Source: Sphingobacterium tabacisoli (GTDB taxonomy: Bacteria; Bacteroidota; Bacteroidia; Sphingobacteriales; Sphingobacteriaceae). From it: a stretch of DNA of 64,000 bases. The DNA is taken from positions 372,001 through 436,000 of the forward strand of contig NZ_JAEQMU010000002.1 in NCBI RefSeq assembly GCF_017908035.1. The letters are read 5' to 3'. Both the position numbers and the translations under genes were made by a program. The notes beneath the pieces are model-generated. The model was not told the DNA's origin and searched no databases. It saw only the letters and a list, made by a program, of their open reading frames with translations. Positions 53,251-61,817 of the stretch are shown here, piece by piece (within the stretch, counting starts at the first letter, position 1; every line of letters begins with the position of its first letter).

Positions 53251-53580
53251 TTAAGTAAAATCAGAAGGGAGGTTCCAATACCATTTTTTGAATTCTATAA
53301 TCTCTGATTTGTTGAAATATCGGGTCCTGTTCTTGCCGATCTTTGCTATCTTAATCTTTCCGGCATCCTGATATCGGCGAAGACTGCTGTCGCTGAAGCC
53401 AACGAATTCTTCCACTTCTTTGGCATTTAGGTATATAATCTCTCTTTCTTTTGTATCACGGAGTAGGTTTTCTATTCTAACCAGTTGCTCTGTCAATGTG
53501 GATAGGTTTTCTGTTTGTATCGCTAAGGATCTTTTTATAAACAGCTGACAGTTGAAGATGAATTTCAAAATTTTTAACAT
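53251..53580 (-). CDS. Excisionase/MerR-like helix-turn-helix protein
   Basis: A 109-residue protein started at MLKILKFIFNCQLF; a longer reading to 53637 is possible. Residues about 20-48 form a short coiled coil (LSTLTEQLVRIENLLRDT). Then comes a helix-turn-helix domain of the excisionase type: YLNAKEVEEFVGFSDSSLRRYQDAGKIKIAKIGKNRTRYFNKSEI. Such genes are typical cargo of Bacteroidota integrative elements, where they control excision or mobilisation. It ends 55 bp from the four-site inverted repeat. No integrase is in the window, so it may be a remnant. Confidence 0.7.
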   Translation of the reverse strand: MLKILKFIFNCQLFIKRSLAIQTENLSTLTEQLVRIENLLRDTKEREIIYLNAKEVEEFVGFSDSSLRRYQDAGKIKIAKIGKNRTRYFNKSEIIEFKKWYWNLPSDFT

Positions 53581-53991
53581 GACGACGTATGTTGTAGAGT
53601 AGCTGCCGAAATCATGCAGAGGCTGACAATAAAGCATAAGTAACCTCTTCCAGTAATCTAGATTAATAATTGGGGATAAGCTTGGTCAGTATGGCAACCT
53701 CTTGCGACATCCCCATCATATCACAATAGTTGCGCTATCTTGAGTCAAAAAAATCCTTAGCACATTAGATTATTAGACAAGATGTCGAATTATAATCAAT
53801 AAAACAATAGCTGTTCCATCGGGTACCTTCAATAGACTTTCAATATCACGGAATGGTTCCGTCAAAGTCCCTTCAATATCTTGTATAGGCTTGTATTCCG
53901 ATCGGTATGGATAGTATGTTTGTCGCTGTAAGGCCTATATACCGGTATCAAAAATGCCTCACAATGGTTTAATTTTTAAATACAATAAAAA
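53581..53991. other. Non-coding stretch between the HTH gene and the DUF6266 cassette
   Basis: About 410 bp with no gene seen. It contains repeated short blocks (TTCAATA and TTCAATATC at about 53830-53880) and, near its right end, the probable promoter of the cassette. Confidence 0.5.
53890..53922 (+). promoter_or_regulatory. Probable promoter of the DUF6266 cassette
   Basis: CTTG at 53890-53893 and TATGTTTG at 53915-53922 (perfect TAnnTTTG), 21-bp spacer. Transcription would start near 53926, giving a leader of about 66 bases. Confidence 0.5.
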
Positions 53992-54636
53992 ATGGGAACA
54001 ATCAGAAATGGAGCCAATGGTGGCTTCAAAGGGAAAGCCGGATCGGTGATTGGGAGTAGTTGGAAAAATGTGGACTATATAAAAGGGCTTTATAAAAAAC
54101 GTACTAAACCTTCGTCGCCCGAACAGCTAGAACAACAGGCACGGTTTAAATTGATAACGAGCTTTCTGAATCCAATCGTACCGATGTTACGGATTGGATT
54201 TGGACAGCTACAGGCGGATCGAAATACGCCTGCTAATGTGGCACTAGCCATGAATATCAATAGAGCTGTAGCCGGTTCCTACCCAGACTTTACGCTAGAC
54301 TATCCTAATATCCGCATTAGTGAGGGCAATTATCTCGGTGGAGGAACCACGGCGGCGAGCGTGACTGGTGGACAATTGACAGTGACCTGGTCGACGCTAT
54401 TGAATACGATGGCCGACACGCGGCCTGACGATACGGTGTATATATTACTGTATCAGCCAGATATTGAAGAGTTTTTCACTCCAGCACAGCTACCTACACG
54501 TCAGGATGGTCAGATAGAGGAAGAACTGCCGGCTCACTTCCTAGGTGGAAAGGGGCATGTCTGGTTGTTTTTCTCAGATCGCAAGGCAAAGAAAGTATCC
54601 CGTAGTTCGTATCTGGGCGAACTGGACCTGGTTTAA
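53992..54636 (+). CDS. DUF6266 family protein
   Basis: A 214-residue protein. It opens with the glycine-rich DUF6266 signature (MGTIRNGANGGFKGKAGSV, IGSSWKNVDYIKGLYKK), then SPEQLEQQARFKL and an alpha-helical stretch, then a beta-rich C-terminal half (LDYPNIRISEGN, TVTWSTLL, DDTVYILLY) ending in SRSSYLGELDL, which looks like an Ig-like or fibronectin-like sandwich. No signal peptide or membrane segment. Function unknown. It is the first gene of a five-gene cassette; a hairpin separates it from its paralogue downstream. Confidence 0.75.
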   Translation: MGTIRNGANGGFKGKAGSVIGSSWKNVDYIKGLYKKRTKPSSPEQLEQQARFKLITSFLNPIVPMLRIGFGQLQADRNTPANVALAMNINRAVAGSYPDFTLDYPNIRISEGNYLGGGTTAASVTGGQLTVTWSTLLNTMADTRPDDTVYILLYQPDIEEFFTPAQLPTRQDGQIEEELPAHFLGGKGHVWLFFSDRKAKKVSRSSYLGELDLV

Positions 54637-54646
54637 TTTACAATCA

Positions 54647-54669
54647 AAGGGCGGTGTAGCGCCGCCCTT
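54647..54669 (+). terminator. Intercistronic hairpin between the two DUF6266 genes
   Basis: AAGGGCGG (54647-54654) pairs with CCGCCCTT (54662-54669) around a 7-base loop. GC-rich stem with only a short T/A tail, so a partial terminator that would lower expression of the downstream genes relative to the first. Confidence 0.55.
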
Positions 54670-54697
54670 ATAATTTAATCAATTAAAAATTAACGTG

Positions 54698-55234
54698 ATG
54701 ATTATATATAATGGAGCAAGTAGCTTATTGGATCCTCGGGTTGTTTCTAGGATGAGATTTGGGCATGCGGCGAAATTTTTGGCACCGCTGGCACCACTGA
54801 TTAAAATAGGTCTGGCTACACGACGAAAGGGGAAGACAGCCATGGGGCGGGCAATGTCGCATGTGCTTTCTGTCGCTATGAACAAAGAATTTCCCAACTT
54901 AGAAATCGAACCTGCTAATGTACGGCTCAGCGAGGGAAATCTGCCAAATCCTACGCATATACGTATCGAACGGGAAGAGAATGTCATAAAGGTGTCGTGG
55001 GAAAAGACAGCTTTGGGAAGGGAGGTATATGCCGATGATGAAGTGATCATCTGCGCATATGATATCCCGGGGAAAGTTGCTTTTAGAAATACTGAACCAG
55101 CAGAGCGCAAGGATGGTTGCAGTAATATCGAGCTGTCGGACGATAAGACGGACGTCTCAGTACATCTCTACCTGATGTGTCATAACCGAGATAAAACGAA
55201 GTTTTCGCGGTCTATTTATTTAGGGTATTTATGA
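54698..55234 (+). CDS. DUF6266-like paralogue with altered N-terminus
   Basis: A 178-residue protein started at ATG 54698 (a GTG three bases earlier is possible). The second half parallels the upstream DUF6266 protein: MNKEFPNLEIEPANVRLSEGN, then VIKVSWEKTA, DDEVIICAYD, and SRSIYLGYL at the end. The N-terminus lacks the glycine-rich signature (it has MIIYNGASSLLDPRVVSRM, RFGHAAKFLAPLAP). It is thus a diverged partner and not a duplicate. No signal peptide. DUF5675 follows after 10 bp. Confidence 0.7.
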   Translation: MIIYNGASSLLDPRVVSRMRFGHAAKFLAPLAPLIKIGLATRRKGKTAMGRAMSHVLSVAMNKEFPNLEIEPANVRLSEGNLPNPTHIRIEREENVIKVSWEKTALGREVYADDEVIICAYDIPGKVAFRNTEPAERKDGCSNIELSDDKTDVSVHLYLMCHNRDKTKFSRSIYLGYL

Positions 55235-55244
55235 GAAAGGTGAT

Positions 55245-55682
55245 ATGAAAGTTGAAGTAAAACGTATCCGGCAGGGAAAGAATAGTACCCTGTCGGACAT
55301 TTATATCGAAGATGATTTTTTTGGCTACGGACTAGAGGATCTGGTAAGAGATGTCAAGATAAAAGGTAAGACGGCAATTCCTGCCGGTACATATCGATTG
55401 GGAATCAATAAGCATGGTACCATGAATGAAAGGTATAAAGTGAAATTTCCAGAGATGCATCGTGGGATGATCGAAATTTTAGATATACCTAACTATTCGG
55501 CGGTGTATATCCATATCGGTAATTATCACAGCGAGACCAGCGGTTGTCTATTGGTCGGCGAATACTTTAAACGTTATGATGGCGACTATGCAGTATACGA
55601 CTCTAGCAAGGCTTATATAAGGCTTTATCGGCTTTTGATCGATGCGGTATCAAAAGGGGAAGCAGAGTTGGTTATTGAGTGA
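55245..55682 (+). CDS. DUF5675 family protein, endolysin-like
   Basis: A 145-residue protein. DUF5675 landmarks: TAIPAGTYRLGINKHGTMNERY, then YIHIGNYHSETSGCLLVGE. The order His90, His95, Ser99-Gly100-Cys101 recalls the His and Ser-x-Gly-Cys catalytic site of YkuD-type L,D-transpeptidases, so a cell-wall or peptide-cleaving role is plausible. Homologues are frequent in phage and tailocin-like loci of Bacteroidota. No signal peptide, as for a holin-dependent lysin. Two small membrane proteins follow. Enzyme activity is inference. Confidence 0.72.
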   Translation: MKVEVKRIRQGKNSTLSDIYIEDDFFGYGLEDLVRDVKIKGKTAIPAGTYRLGINKHGTMNERYKVKFPEMHRGMIEILDIPNYSAVYIHIGNYHSETSGCLLVGEYFKRYDGDYAVYDSSKAYIRLYRLLIDAVSKGEAELVIE

Positions 55683-55683
55683 T

Positions 55684-55707
55684 AAGGTTATGAGGTTACA
55701 AGGTTAT
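55684..55707. repeat. Three 8-bp tandem repeats
   Basis: AAGGTTAT, GAGGTTAC, AAGGTTAT: GGTTA recurs at exactly 8-bp spacing between the DUF5675 stop and the next start. Possible translation or protein-binding signal; could be chance. Confidence 0.4.
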
Positions 55708-55726
55708 AAATTTTAAATAAAATAAA

Positions 55727-55924
55727 ATGAACAAGATAATCAGGAAAATAAACAGCGCTGTACATATTGTGCTAATGGCACCGATCAAACTGCCTGTAAA
55801 GGTATTGAACATCGTAAAGTATACGGCGTTGGCATTGGGTGTATTAGAGACGATACTGGATAAAGAGGAAACAAGCGATGATAAGACAAAGAAAAAGGAG
55901 GTGGCTGATGAAGAGTCTAAATAA
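55727..55924 (+). CDS. Small holin-like membrane protein, first
   Basis: A 65-residue peptide with hydrophobic stretches (residues about 10-40: SAVHIVLMAPIKLPVKVLN, IVKYTALALGVLE) and a very charged Lys/Glu/Asp tail (ILDKEETSDDKTKKKE). Short length, hydrophobic core and charged C-terminus resemble phage holins. It overlaps the next small gene by 17 bp. Not recognised as a named family. Confidence 0.55.
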   Translation: MNKIIRKINSAVHIVLMAPIKLPVKVLNIVKYTALALGVLETILDKEETSDDKTKKKEVADEESK

Positions 55925-56078
55925 TGTCACGGCGGGTACCTTAGGCGGTACTTTTTGTTCGATATATGCTTCGATATCCTTGGGAGAGGCGGGACAGACC
56001 ATACTTCTTTCTGCTTTGGGATCCATAGTCAGCTATCTGGTTTCTTCCTGGCTGGGACGCAAAAAGAATAAGCAATAA
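55908..56078 (+). CDS. Small holin-like membrane protein, second
   Basis: A 56-residue peptide: MKSLNNVTAGTLGGTFCSIY, followed by ASISLGEAGQTILLSALGSIVSYLVSSWLG and a basic end (RKKNKQ). Two hydrophobic stretches, like a class II holin or a small channel. The start at 55908 is fixed by a perfect AGGAGG at 55896-55901, six bases before the ATG; a reading from 55878 has no such site. It overlaps the upstream small gene by 17 bp and ends the cassette. Confidence 0.58.
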   Translation: MKSLNNVTAGTLGGTFCSIYASISLGEAGQTILLSALGSIVSYLVSSWLGRKKNKQ

Positions 56079-56165
56079 ATGAATGGGGAGATGATGTTTA
56101 ATTGTCATCTCCTCTATACAGACACGCTAGCTCAATATCTGATTATCATTTATAATTAGTTTGAC

Positions 56166-57575
56166 TTATTTATCTTTTTTATTATACCCTAATATATCCA
56201 TCACCTGTTGTTCGTTCTGCTGATCTGAAAAGACGTCAACTTTGATTTCACCGAGTTCGTTACGGTCAATTAGAATATGTTTTGGATGTGGGATAAGGCA
56301 ATGGTGAATTCCGCCGAAGCCTCCTATGCTTTCCTGATAGGCACCGGTATTGAAGAAGCCGATGTATAGTGGTTTTTCTTTATTGAATTTTGGAAGATAT
56401 ATGGCGTTAAGATGCTGTTCGGAATTGTAGTAATCTTCGCTGTCGCAGGTGACTCCCCCTAATAGTACACGCTCATAGTTCTCATTCCATCGGTTTAAGG
56501 CGAGAAGAATAAAGCGGCTATTGATAGCCCAGGAGTCGGGGAGGGTCGTGATGAAAGATGAGTCGATCATATTCCATCTTTCACGATCGTTCTGTTTCTT
56601 TTGATAAGCTACTTTATAAATTGCACCTGCACTTTCGCCTACTGTAAACGAACCGAACTCTGTAAATATTTGAGGTACGGGTATGTCAGCATCGTCACAG
56701 GCATTCTTTATCTGGCTGAGAATTTCCTCAACCATATACTCATAATCGTATTCGAATGCCAATGAGTTTTTGATGGGGAAGCCGCCTCCTATATCCAAAC
56801 TGTCAAGACTGGGACATTCTTTTTTCAATTCAACGTATATCTTTATACACTTCAATAATTCATTCCAATAATAGGAGGTATCACGAATACCTGAATTAAT
56901 AAAGAAATGAAGCATTTTTAACGCTACACGGTCATTCTTTTTTATCTCATTACGATAATATGTAAGAATATTTTTATAACCAATTCCTAGTCGTGAGGTA
57001 TAGAATTCAAATTTTGGACTTTCTTCGGAAGCAATCCTTATGCCTACATTGATTTTTTTATCGGTCCTGGCCAATAATAGGTTAAGCTCTTCGTAATTGT
57101 CCAGGATTACCGTTACATTGCTTTTACCTGTATCGATCAACCTCGATATGTTATCGAGATATTGTGCATTTTTAAAGCCATTACATAGTATAGAAGTGCT
57201 GTCACTTATTTTATTCTCATAGACTAGCTTTTCTATAATGTTTATATCAAAAGCAGATGAAGTTTCGATATGTACGTTGTTCTTGAGGACTTCTTCTAAT
57301 ACAAAACTAAAATGGGAGCTTTTTGTGCAATAGCAATAATGGTATTGGCCCTCGTAGCCTATTCTTTTCATTGCTCTGTGGAACCATTCTTTTGAACGTT
57401 GGATATTCTGTGATATCCGGGGTAAATAAGTGAATTTAAGTGGAGTACCATGCTCCTCAACGAGCTTCATAAGGTCTATACCATGGAATAGTAATTGATT
57501 TTGCTGGTCTAGATTGAATTCGGGTTGTGGGAATACAAAAGTCTGGTCGATCAGATCAAAATACTTTGTTTTCAT
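56166..57575 (-). CDS. speA: PLP-dependent arginine decarboxylase (Bacteroidota type)
   Basis: A 469-residue fold-III (alanine racemase-like) decarboxylase. The PLP lysine is probably Lys85 in YCTKSSHF; SLDIGGGFPIKNSL and IFTEFGSFTVGESAGAI are the phosphate-binding and barrel-end motifs; TCDSEDYY near the C-terminus has the substrate-binding Cys-Asp pair. It is shorter than enterobacterial SpeA but matches Bacteroidota homologues annotated as arginine decarboxylase. It should make agmatine for polyamine synthesis. Monocistronic; divergent from the GNAT genes. Confidence 0.78.
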   Translation of the reverse strand: MKTKYFDLIDQTFVFPQPEFNLDQQNQLLFHGIDLMKLVEEHGTPLKFTYLPRISQNIQRSKEWFHRAMKRIGYEGQYHYCYCTKSSHFSFVLEEVLKNNVHIETSSAFDINIIEKLVYENKISDSTSILCNGFKNAQYLDNISRLIDTGKSNVTVILDNYEELNLLLARTDKKINVGIRIASEESPKFEFYTSRLGIGYKNILTYYRNEIKKNDRVALKMLHFFINSGIRDTSYYWNELLKCIKIYVELKKECPSLDSLDIGGGFPIKNSLAFEYDYEYMVEEILSQIKNACDDADIPVPQIFTEFGSFTVGESAGAIYKVAYQKKQNDRERWNMIDSSFITTLPDSWAINSRFILLALNRWNENYERVLLGGVTCDSEDYYNSEQHLNAIYLPKFNKEKPLYIGFFNTGAYQESIGGFGGIHHCLIPHPKHILIDRNELGEIKVDVFSDQQNEQQVMDILGYNKKDK

Positions 57576-57812
57576 TGATGCTATTGGTTTAATTATAGTG
57601 AAACAAATATGTCAGTGGGGCTTTCTTGTAATCGACAAGCCTCATTAAACTTGGGAGCAAAAGTAAATTTTAATGAGTATGCTCAACTGATACAGATTCC
57701 TTATTATCGGGGATCCAGAATTATTGGATAATCCGTAAGAGTGTTACATATTATGAAGTGGTACTGCCAATACTGCTAAGAATAGGCGCTGGACTAGTGT
57801 TTATTATCGGTT

Positions 57813-58019
57813 TTGTATCATAAAGTAGATTTAAACCAAGACTATGTTTGCACTTTAGGGATCAAAAAGAACCCCAAAGTCGGGGTAAACTCCTATCTAG
57901 ATGTCGGCGAACTTTCGGTCTTTTCCACTGTCATGGAGACACGTTACAATCTGTGTTGCTTTGAACAGTTCGAACACTCTAAAGATGAAACGGTGTTAAC
58001 ATTTAAACATAATATTTAA
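57813..58019 (+). pseudogene. Possible decayed coding fragment before the first GNAT gene
   Basis: An open frame of about 68 codons with no ATG (first codon TTG), reading HKVDLNQDYVCTLGIKKNP and ending ETVLTFKHNI. Composition looks protein-like, but I recognise no family. It sits 4 bp before the GNAT gene. It may be the tail of a lost gene; it could also be non-coding leader. Confidence 0.3.
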
Positions 58020-58023
58020 ACAA

Positions 58024-58473
58024 ATGGAATTTGTAATAAGGAACTGTATAAAATCGGATATTGACAATCTAGTCAAGCTTTGTGAAGAACATGCCGAATA
58101 TGAAAAAATTCCATATGCTTTAGAAGAGAAAAATATACGGTTATGTCAGGCACTTTTTTCAGATAGCAAGCGTGTGTATTGTCTCGTTGTAGAAAGTGAA
58201 GGAACTCTGGTAGGATATGCTACTTATACATTCGATTATTCGACCTGGGACGCAGGGGAGTTTGTAAACCTTGATTGTCTTTATCTTCAACAGGAATATC
58301 GAAATCTTGGAATTGGGCAAATATTGTTTGATAAGATCAGATATGCTGGCAAAGAAAAGGGATGTGTTAGTATGCAATGGCATACGCCGAATTTTAATGA
58401 AGGCGCAATCAAATTCTATCAACGTAATGGGGCGTTGGGGCGACTAAAGATGAGGTTCTCCCTATTATATTAG
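58024..58473 (+). CDS. GNAT family N-acetyltransferase (first)
   Basis: A 149-residue acetyltransferase with the GNAT core: VIRNCIKSDIDNLVKLCEEHAEYEK at the start, motif A LDCLYLQQEYRNLGIGQILFDKI with the acetyl-CoA loop R-N-L-G-I-G, and a C-terminal NEGAIKFYQRNGA. Substrate unknown; proteins of this subtype act on small amines or antibiotics. A second GNAT gene lies 160 bp downstream and an arginine decarboxylase gene is divergent upstream. Confidence 0.85.
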   Translation: MEFVIRNCIKSDIDNLVKLCEEHAEYEKIPYALEEKNIRLCQALFSDSKRVYCLVVESEGTLVGYATYTFDYSTWDAGEFVNLDCLYLQQEYRNLGIGQILFDKIRYAGKEKGCVSMQWHTPNFNEGAIKFYQRNGALGRLKMRFSLLY

Positions 58474-58552
58474 CGGTAGCCAGTCAGTTCAGTTGTCCGG
58501 GTGGTCGTTCAGCGCTAAACTGGATTAAAAATGTAGTGGTACTCAGGGATAG

Positions 58553-58621
58553 AATTGCGGCGTGCATATCAATTTTAAGAAAGTATCTCCTGAAGGAAAG
58601 AGAGTAACTGTAAAGGATTAA
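58553..58621 (+). pseudogene. 22-codon coding scrap between the GNAT genes
   Basis: A frame reading GVHINFKKVSPEGKRVTVKD before a stop, preceded by an in-frame stop. It has the look of a protein C-terminus and could be what is left of a gene. Low certainty. Confidence 0.22.
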
Positions 58622-58633
58622 TAATAAAACAAT

Positions 58634-59041
58634 ATGATTACGTATCAAGTTGAAGAAAGAATAACAGTAGCCGAGTTTAAGAAAATATTGGTGGATTCTA
58701 CTCTTGGTGAAAGAAGACCTATCAGCGAATCTACTAGGCTAGACGAAATGTTAAAACATGCCAATCTGATCGTTACAGCTAGAGACAATGGCAAACTCGT
58801 TGGTATTGCACGTTCGCTTACTGATTTTGTGTACTGCACTTATCTCTCCGACCTTGCTGTCAATATCAGTTATCAGAACCAAGGAATAGGAAGAGAACTG
58901 ATAAAAATGACAAAGCAGCATTCAATCAAGGCTAAACTAATCTTATTATCGGCACCGAAATCGGTGAACTATTATTCAAAGATAGGCATGAAACAAAGGG
59001 AACACTGCTATGTGATGGATGATATAAATGACTTGGTTTAG
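58634..59041 (+). CDS. GNAT family N-acetyltransferase (second)
   Basis: A 135-residue GNAT protein: LIVTARDNGKLVGIARSLTDF, then YLSDLAVNISYQNQGIGRELI with the acetyl-CoA loop Q-N-Q-G-I-G, and SAPKSVNYYSKIGM near the end. Substrate unknown. It is only distantly similar to the first GNAT in this region, so the two are not recent duplicates. Confidence 0.85.
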   Translation: MITYQVEERITVAEFKKILVDSTLGERRPISESTRLDEMLKHANLIVTARDNGKLVGIARSLTDFVYCTYLSDLAVNISYQNQGIGRELIKMTKQHSIKAKLILLSAPKSVNYYSKIGMKQREHCYVMDDINDLV

Positions 59042-59208
59042 ATAAAACGAGCCAAAGACATCGAGTTCGAAAATCAGATTAGGGGAGTGAATGCTAATGG
59101 TCTGGATTAGTGTAAATAACCAAACTGAACCAGTCGGTTAACCCCATTTGATCGTATTTTTATGGCATCATTCACCAAGAGGTTAATTATTAAACATAAA
59201 AGGATAAT

Positions 59209-60495
59209 ATGAGCAATAATGAAATTTTATTCGAATTAGTTACTAGGGAAGCAAATAGACAACGTGGATGTCTAGAGTTGATTGCTTCAGAGAATTTCGT
59301 AAGTGAAGATGTCTTGAAATTGGCTGGATCAATATTGACAAACAAGTATGCTGAGGGCTACCCGAATCGACGCTATTATGGGGGCTGTGAGTTTGTGGAT
59401 CTGGTCGAAAGCTTGGCAATAGCTCGCGTGAAAAGTCTTTTTGGTGCAGAGTATGCCAATGTTCAACCTCATTCGGGTTCTCAGGCTAATACGGCGGTAT
59501 TATCCGCTTGTTTGAATCCTGGGGATAAGATTCTTGGCTTTGATCTAACGCATGGAGGGCACCTCACACATGGATCTTCAGTGAATTTTTCAGGTAAATT
59601 GTATACACCTACATTTTATGGGGTGGATAAAGACTCTTCAGTATTGGACTATGATAATATAGGACGTATAGCTGAGCAGGAAAAACCAAAAATGATAATA
59701 GCTGGAGGTAGTGCTTATTCTAGAAATATAGATTATAAGCGATTTCGAGAGATAGCTGATCGGGTTGGTGCTATTCTGTTGGCAGACATTGCTCATCCAG
59801 CCGGCCTAATAGCAAAAGGACTGTTGGACGATCCGATTCCGTATTGTCATATCGTAACTACAACTACCCATAAGACGTTGCGCGGGCCAAGAGGTGGAGT
59901 TATACTAATGGGCAAAGACTTTGAAAACCCATTTGGCAAGAAGGACAGTAAGGGGAACCTCAGAATGATGTCGAATATTTTGGATGCTGTTGTATTTCCA
60001 GGAATACAAGGGGGACCATTAATGCATATTATTGCTGCAAAGGCTGCTGCGTTTGGAGAAGCACTGACGGAGGGCTTTGGTAGATATACGCAGCAGGTTC
60101 AAAAAAACGCTAAAAAGATGGGAGAGGAGTTCATAACCCGTGGATATGATGTAGTATCGGGAGGGACAGATAACCACTTGATATTGATTAATCTTAGGAG
60201 TAAAAAGCTTTCTGGTAAAGTCGCTGAGACTATTCTGGACAATGCAGGTATCACCGTAAATAAAAATATGGTGCCGTATGATACATTGCCTACTTCGTTA
60301 ACATCTGGTATACGTTTGGGAACTCCGGCTATAACGACTAGGGGACTAAAGGAAAAAGAAATAGTGGATATTGTGAGTCTGGTAGACAAGGTATTAACAA
60401 ATCCAGAAGATACTATTCTTCATAGAAAAATTAAAAATAAGGTAAGTACGATGATGATGGATAGACCTATGTTTGATAGTTTTAATCTTAACTAG
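59209..60495 (+). CDS. glyA: Serine hydroxymethyltransferase
   Basis: A 428-residue PLP enzyme converting serine and tetrahydrofolate to glycine and methylene-tetrahydrofolate in the cytoplasm. The PLP lysine is Lys222 in [14 protein letters not shown]. Other landmarks are [33 protein letters not shown] and the C-terminal [14 protein letters not shown]. Standard length. It stands alone with a terminator. Whether the genome has another glyA cannot be told here. Confidence 0.95.
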   Translation: MSNNEILFELVTREANRQRGCLELIASENFVSEDVLKLAGSILTNKYAEGYPNRRYYGGCEFVDLVESLAIARVKSLFGAEYANVQPHSGSQANTAVLSACLNPGDKILGFDLTHGGHLTHGSSVNFSGKLYTPTFYGVDKDSSVLDYDNIGRIAEQEKPKMIIAGGSAYSRNIDYKRFREIADRVGAILLADIAHPAGLIAKGLLDDPIPYCHIVTTTTHKTLRGPRGGVILMGKDFENPFGKKDSKGNLRMMSNILDAVVFPGIQGGPLMHIIAAKAAAFGEALTEGFGRYTQQVQKNAKKMGEEFITRGYDVVSGGTDNHLILINLRSKKLSGKVAETILDNAGITVNKNMVPYDTLPTSLTSGIRLGTPAITTRGLKEKEIVDIVSLVDKVLTNPEDTILHRKIKNKVSTMMMDRPMFDSFNLN

Positions 60496-60526
60496 ATTGC
60501 TAATGTACTGTCATAGATTTGATTAT

Positions 60527-60558
60527 AAAAGGCTACCCTACTTAGAGTAGCCTTTTTT
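60527..60558. terminator. Bidirectional terminator, glyA / TlpA-like gene
   Basis: AAAAGGCTAC with GTAGCCTTTT, 10-base loop, A run before and T run after; it lies between two convergent genes. Confidence 0.85.
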
Positions 60559-60577
60559 CTGGTAGGTACTGATATAA

Positions 60578-61765
60578 TTATTTCATCAATTCCTCCAAAG
60601 CCATATCCAGATTGGCTCCTCGCATTCCATGTTTAATAATTCGCCCCGCTGAGTCAATAAGTAACGCGTAAGGGATTCCTTGAATGTTGTAACTTTGGGC
60701 AATTTGGCTTTTGAAGCCTTCCCGGGCATTGTACTGATGCCAATCCATATTCTCCTCCTTCATAGCCTTTTTCCAGTCGCTTTCTTTCTCGTCGAGTGAG
60801 ATGCTTATGATATCAAACCCTTTGTCTTTCCAATGTGACATAGTGTGTACCAGATGGGGAATCTCACCTCGGCAGGGGCCGCACCAAGAGGCCCAGAACT
60901 CAAGGAGTATATACTTCTTGCCTTTTGGAAAGACAGAAGTAAGTTGTACTCTGTTACCTTCTCTATCTAAGATGGGGCCGTCTAGAATCTTTGATCCAAT
61001 AGCTGTCGCTTTGGCTTGGGAAACAGTCTTTAAAAACTCGGTGTAGACAGTTTTATCTTTCCAGTACGGGGTTAGGATATCAACAAGTTCGTCCATCTGT
61101 GATTTGCTGAGGTCTTTTTCGCCATAGCCTTCCAACATGTACAAGGCATTATCCAGCGAAACTTTTGCGTTAGGGTTGTTCTTGATGAAAGCCCATTTCT
61201 TCTGAAAGATCCTTTCATTGTATGGAGTCATTTCTTTGAGTATGGTGATTCCTTTTTCGGTATTGAATTTTCCTTCCAATGTTGGAACATGATATTCTTT
61301 TAAATAGTCTTCATTTAGTTGACCAGTTACCTTCCGATCTGCTGCTATGCTCCGTTCGAGCTGATAGGCTAGATTCTGAGCCTGAGATCCTTCGATAATA
61401 GGGTTTACGGCTGGTAGATCAGGTCTATAATAATAAGAAGGAATACTATCAATATGCCCTGATAGGCTGATCTGGCCACCATCGAGATAAAAATTGCTTG
61501 CTTTCCATTTGTTCTCTTCCGCTTTTTTATCTGGTGCAAAGATTATTTTGATACGTTCGGCTTCACCGATGCTTCCCTTGATCTGGAATCTGTTATTCTT
61601 AATGACTGCTGTCCCTATAGTTGTCTGCCCATTATCCGCTAGTAGTTTTACGATCTGTCCATTGGCTGCCTTTCCTGCGATTTGTCCTTTCAGTAGGAAA
61701 GACTGTTGGGCCATGCCCATGGAGACTAGACTACTGAGCATTATTGTAAATAATGTGTTTCTCAT
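60578..61765 (-). CDS. DUF4369 plus TlpA-like thioredoxin, exported
   Basis: A 395-residue protein with a signal peptide (MRNTLFTIMLSSLVSMGMAQ), an N-terminal DUF4369 beta domain (residues about 22-110: LKGQIAGKAANGQIVKLL), a helical middle, and a C-terminal thioredoxin fold with Cys295-Gly-Pro-Cys298 in FWASWCGPCRGEIP. It likely keeps periplasmic or outer-membrane thiols reduced. It is 52 bp downstream of the susD-like gene, a very common Bacteroidota arrangement with SusCD. Confidence 0.87.
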   Translation of the reverse strand: MRNTLFTIMLSSLVSMGMAQQSFLLKGQIAGKAANGQIVKLLADNGQTTIGTAVIKNNRFQIKGSIGEAERIKIIFAPDKKAEENKWKASNFYLDGGQISLSGHIDSIPSYYYRPDLPAVNPIIEGSQAQNLAYQLERSIAADRKVTGQLNEDYLKEYHVPTLEGKFNTEKGITILKEMTPYNERIFQKKWAFIKNNPNAKVSLDNALYMLEGYGEKDLSKSQMDELVDILTPYWKDKTVYTEFLKTVSQAKATAIGSKILDGPILDREGNRVQLTSVFPKGKKYILLEFWASWCGPCRGEIPHLVHTMSHWKDKGFDIISISLDEKESDWKKAMKEENMDWHQYNAREGFKSQIAQSYNIQGIPYALLIDSAGRIIKHGMRGANLDMALEELMK

Positions 61766-61817
61766 TTTTTTATTTATTTATAAACTGTGTATTGTTACTG
61801 ATAAAAATTGCTGTATT

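Noticed and set aside
55684-55707. CRISPR-like or integron-like repeat array
   Set aside because: Only three 8-bp units with no spacers; no cas or integrase genes are in the window.
53251-56078. Complete integrative element or prophage
   Set aside because: No integrase, relaxase, portal, terminase or capsid genes and no matching direct repeats at the borders were seen, so only a cassette or remnant can be claimed.
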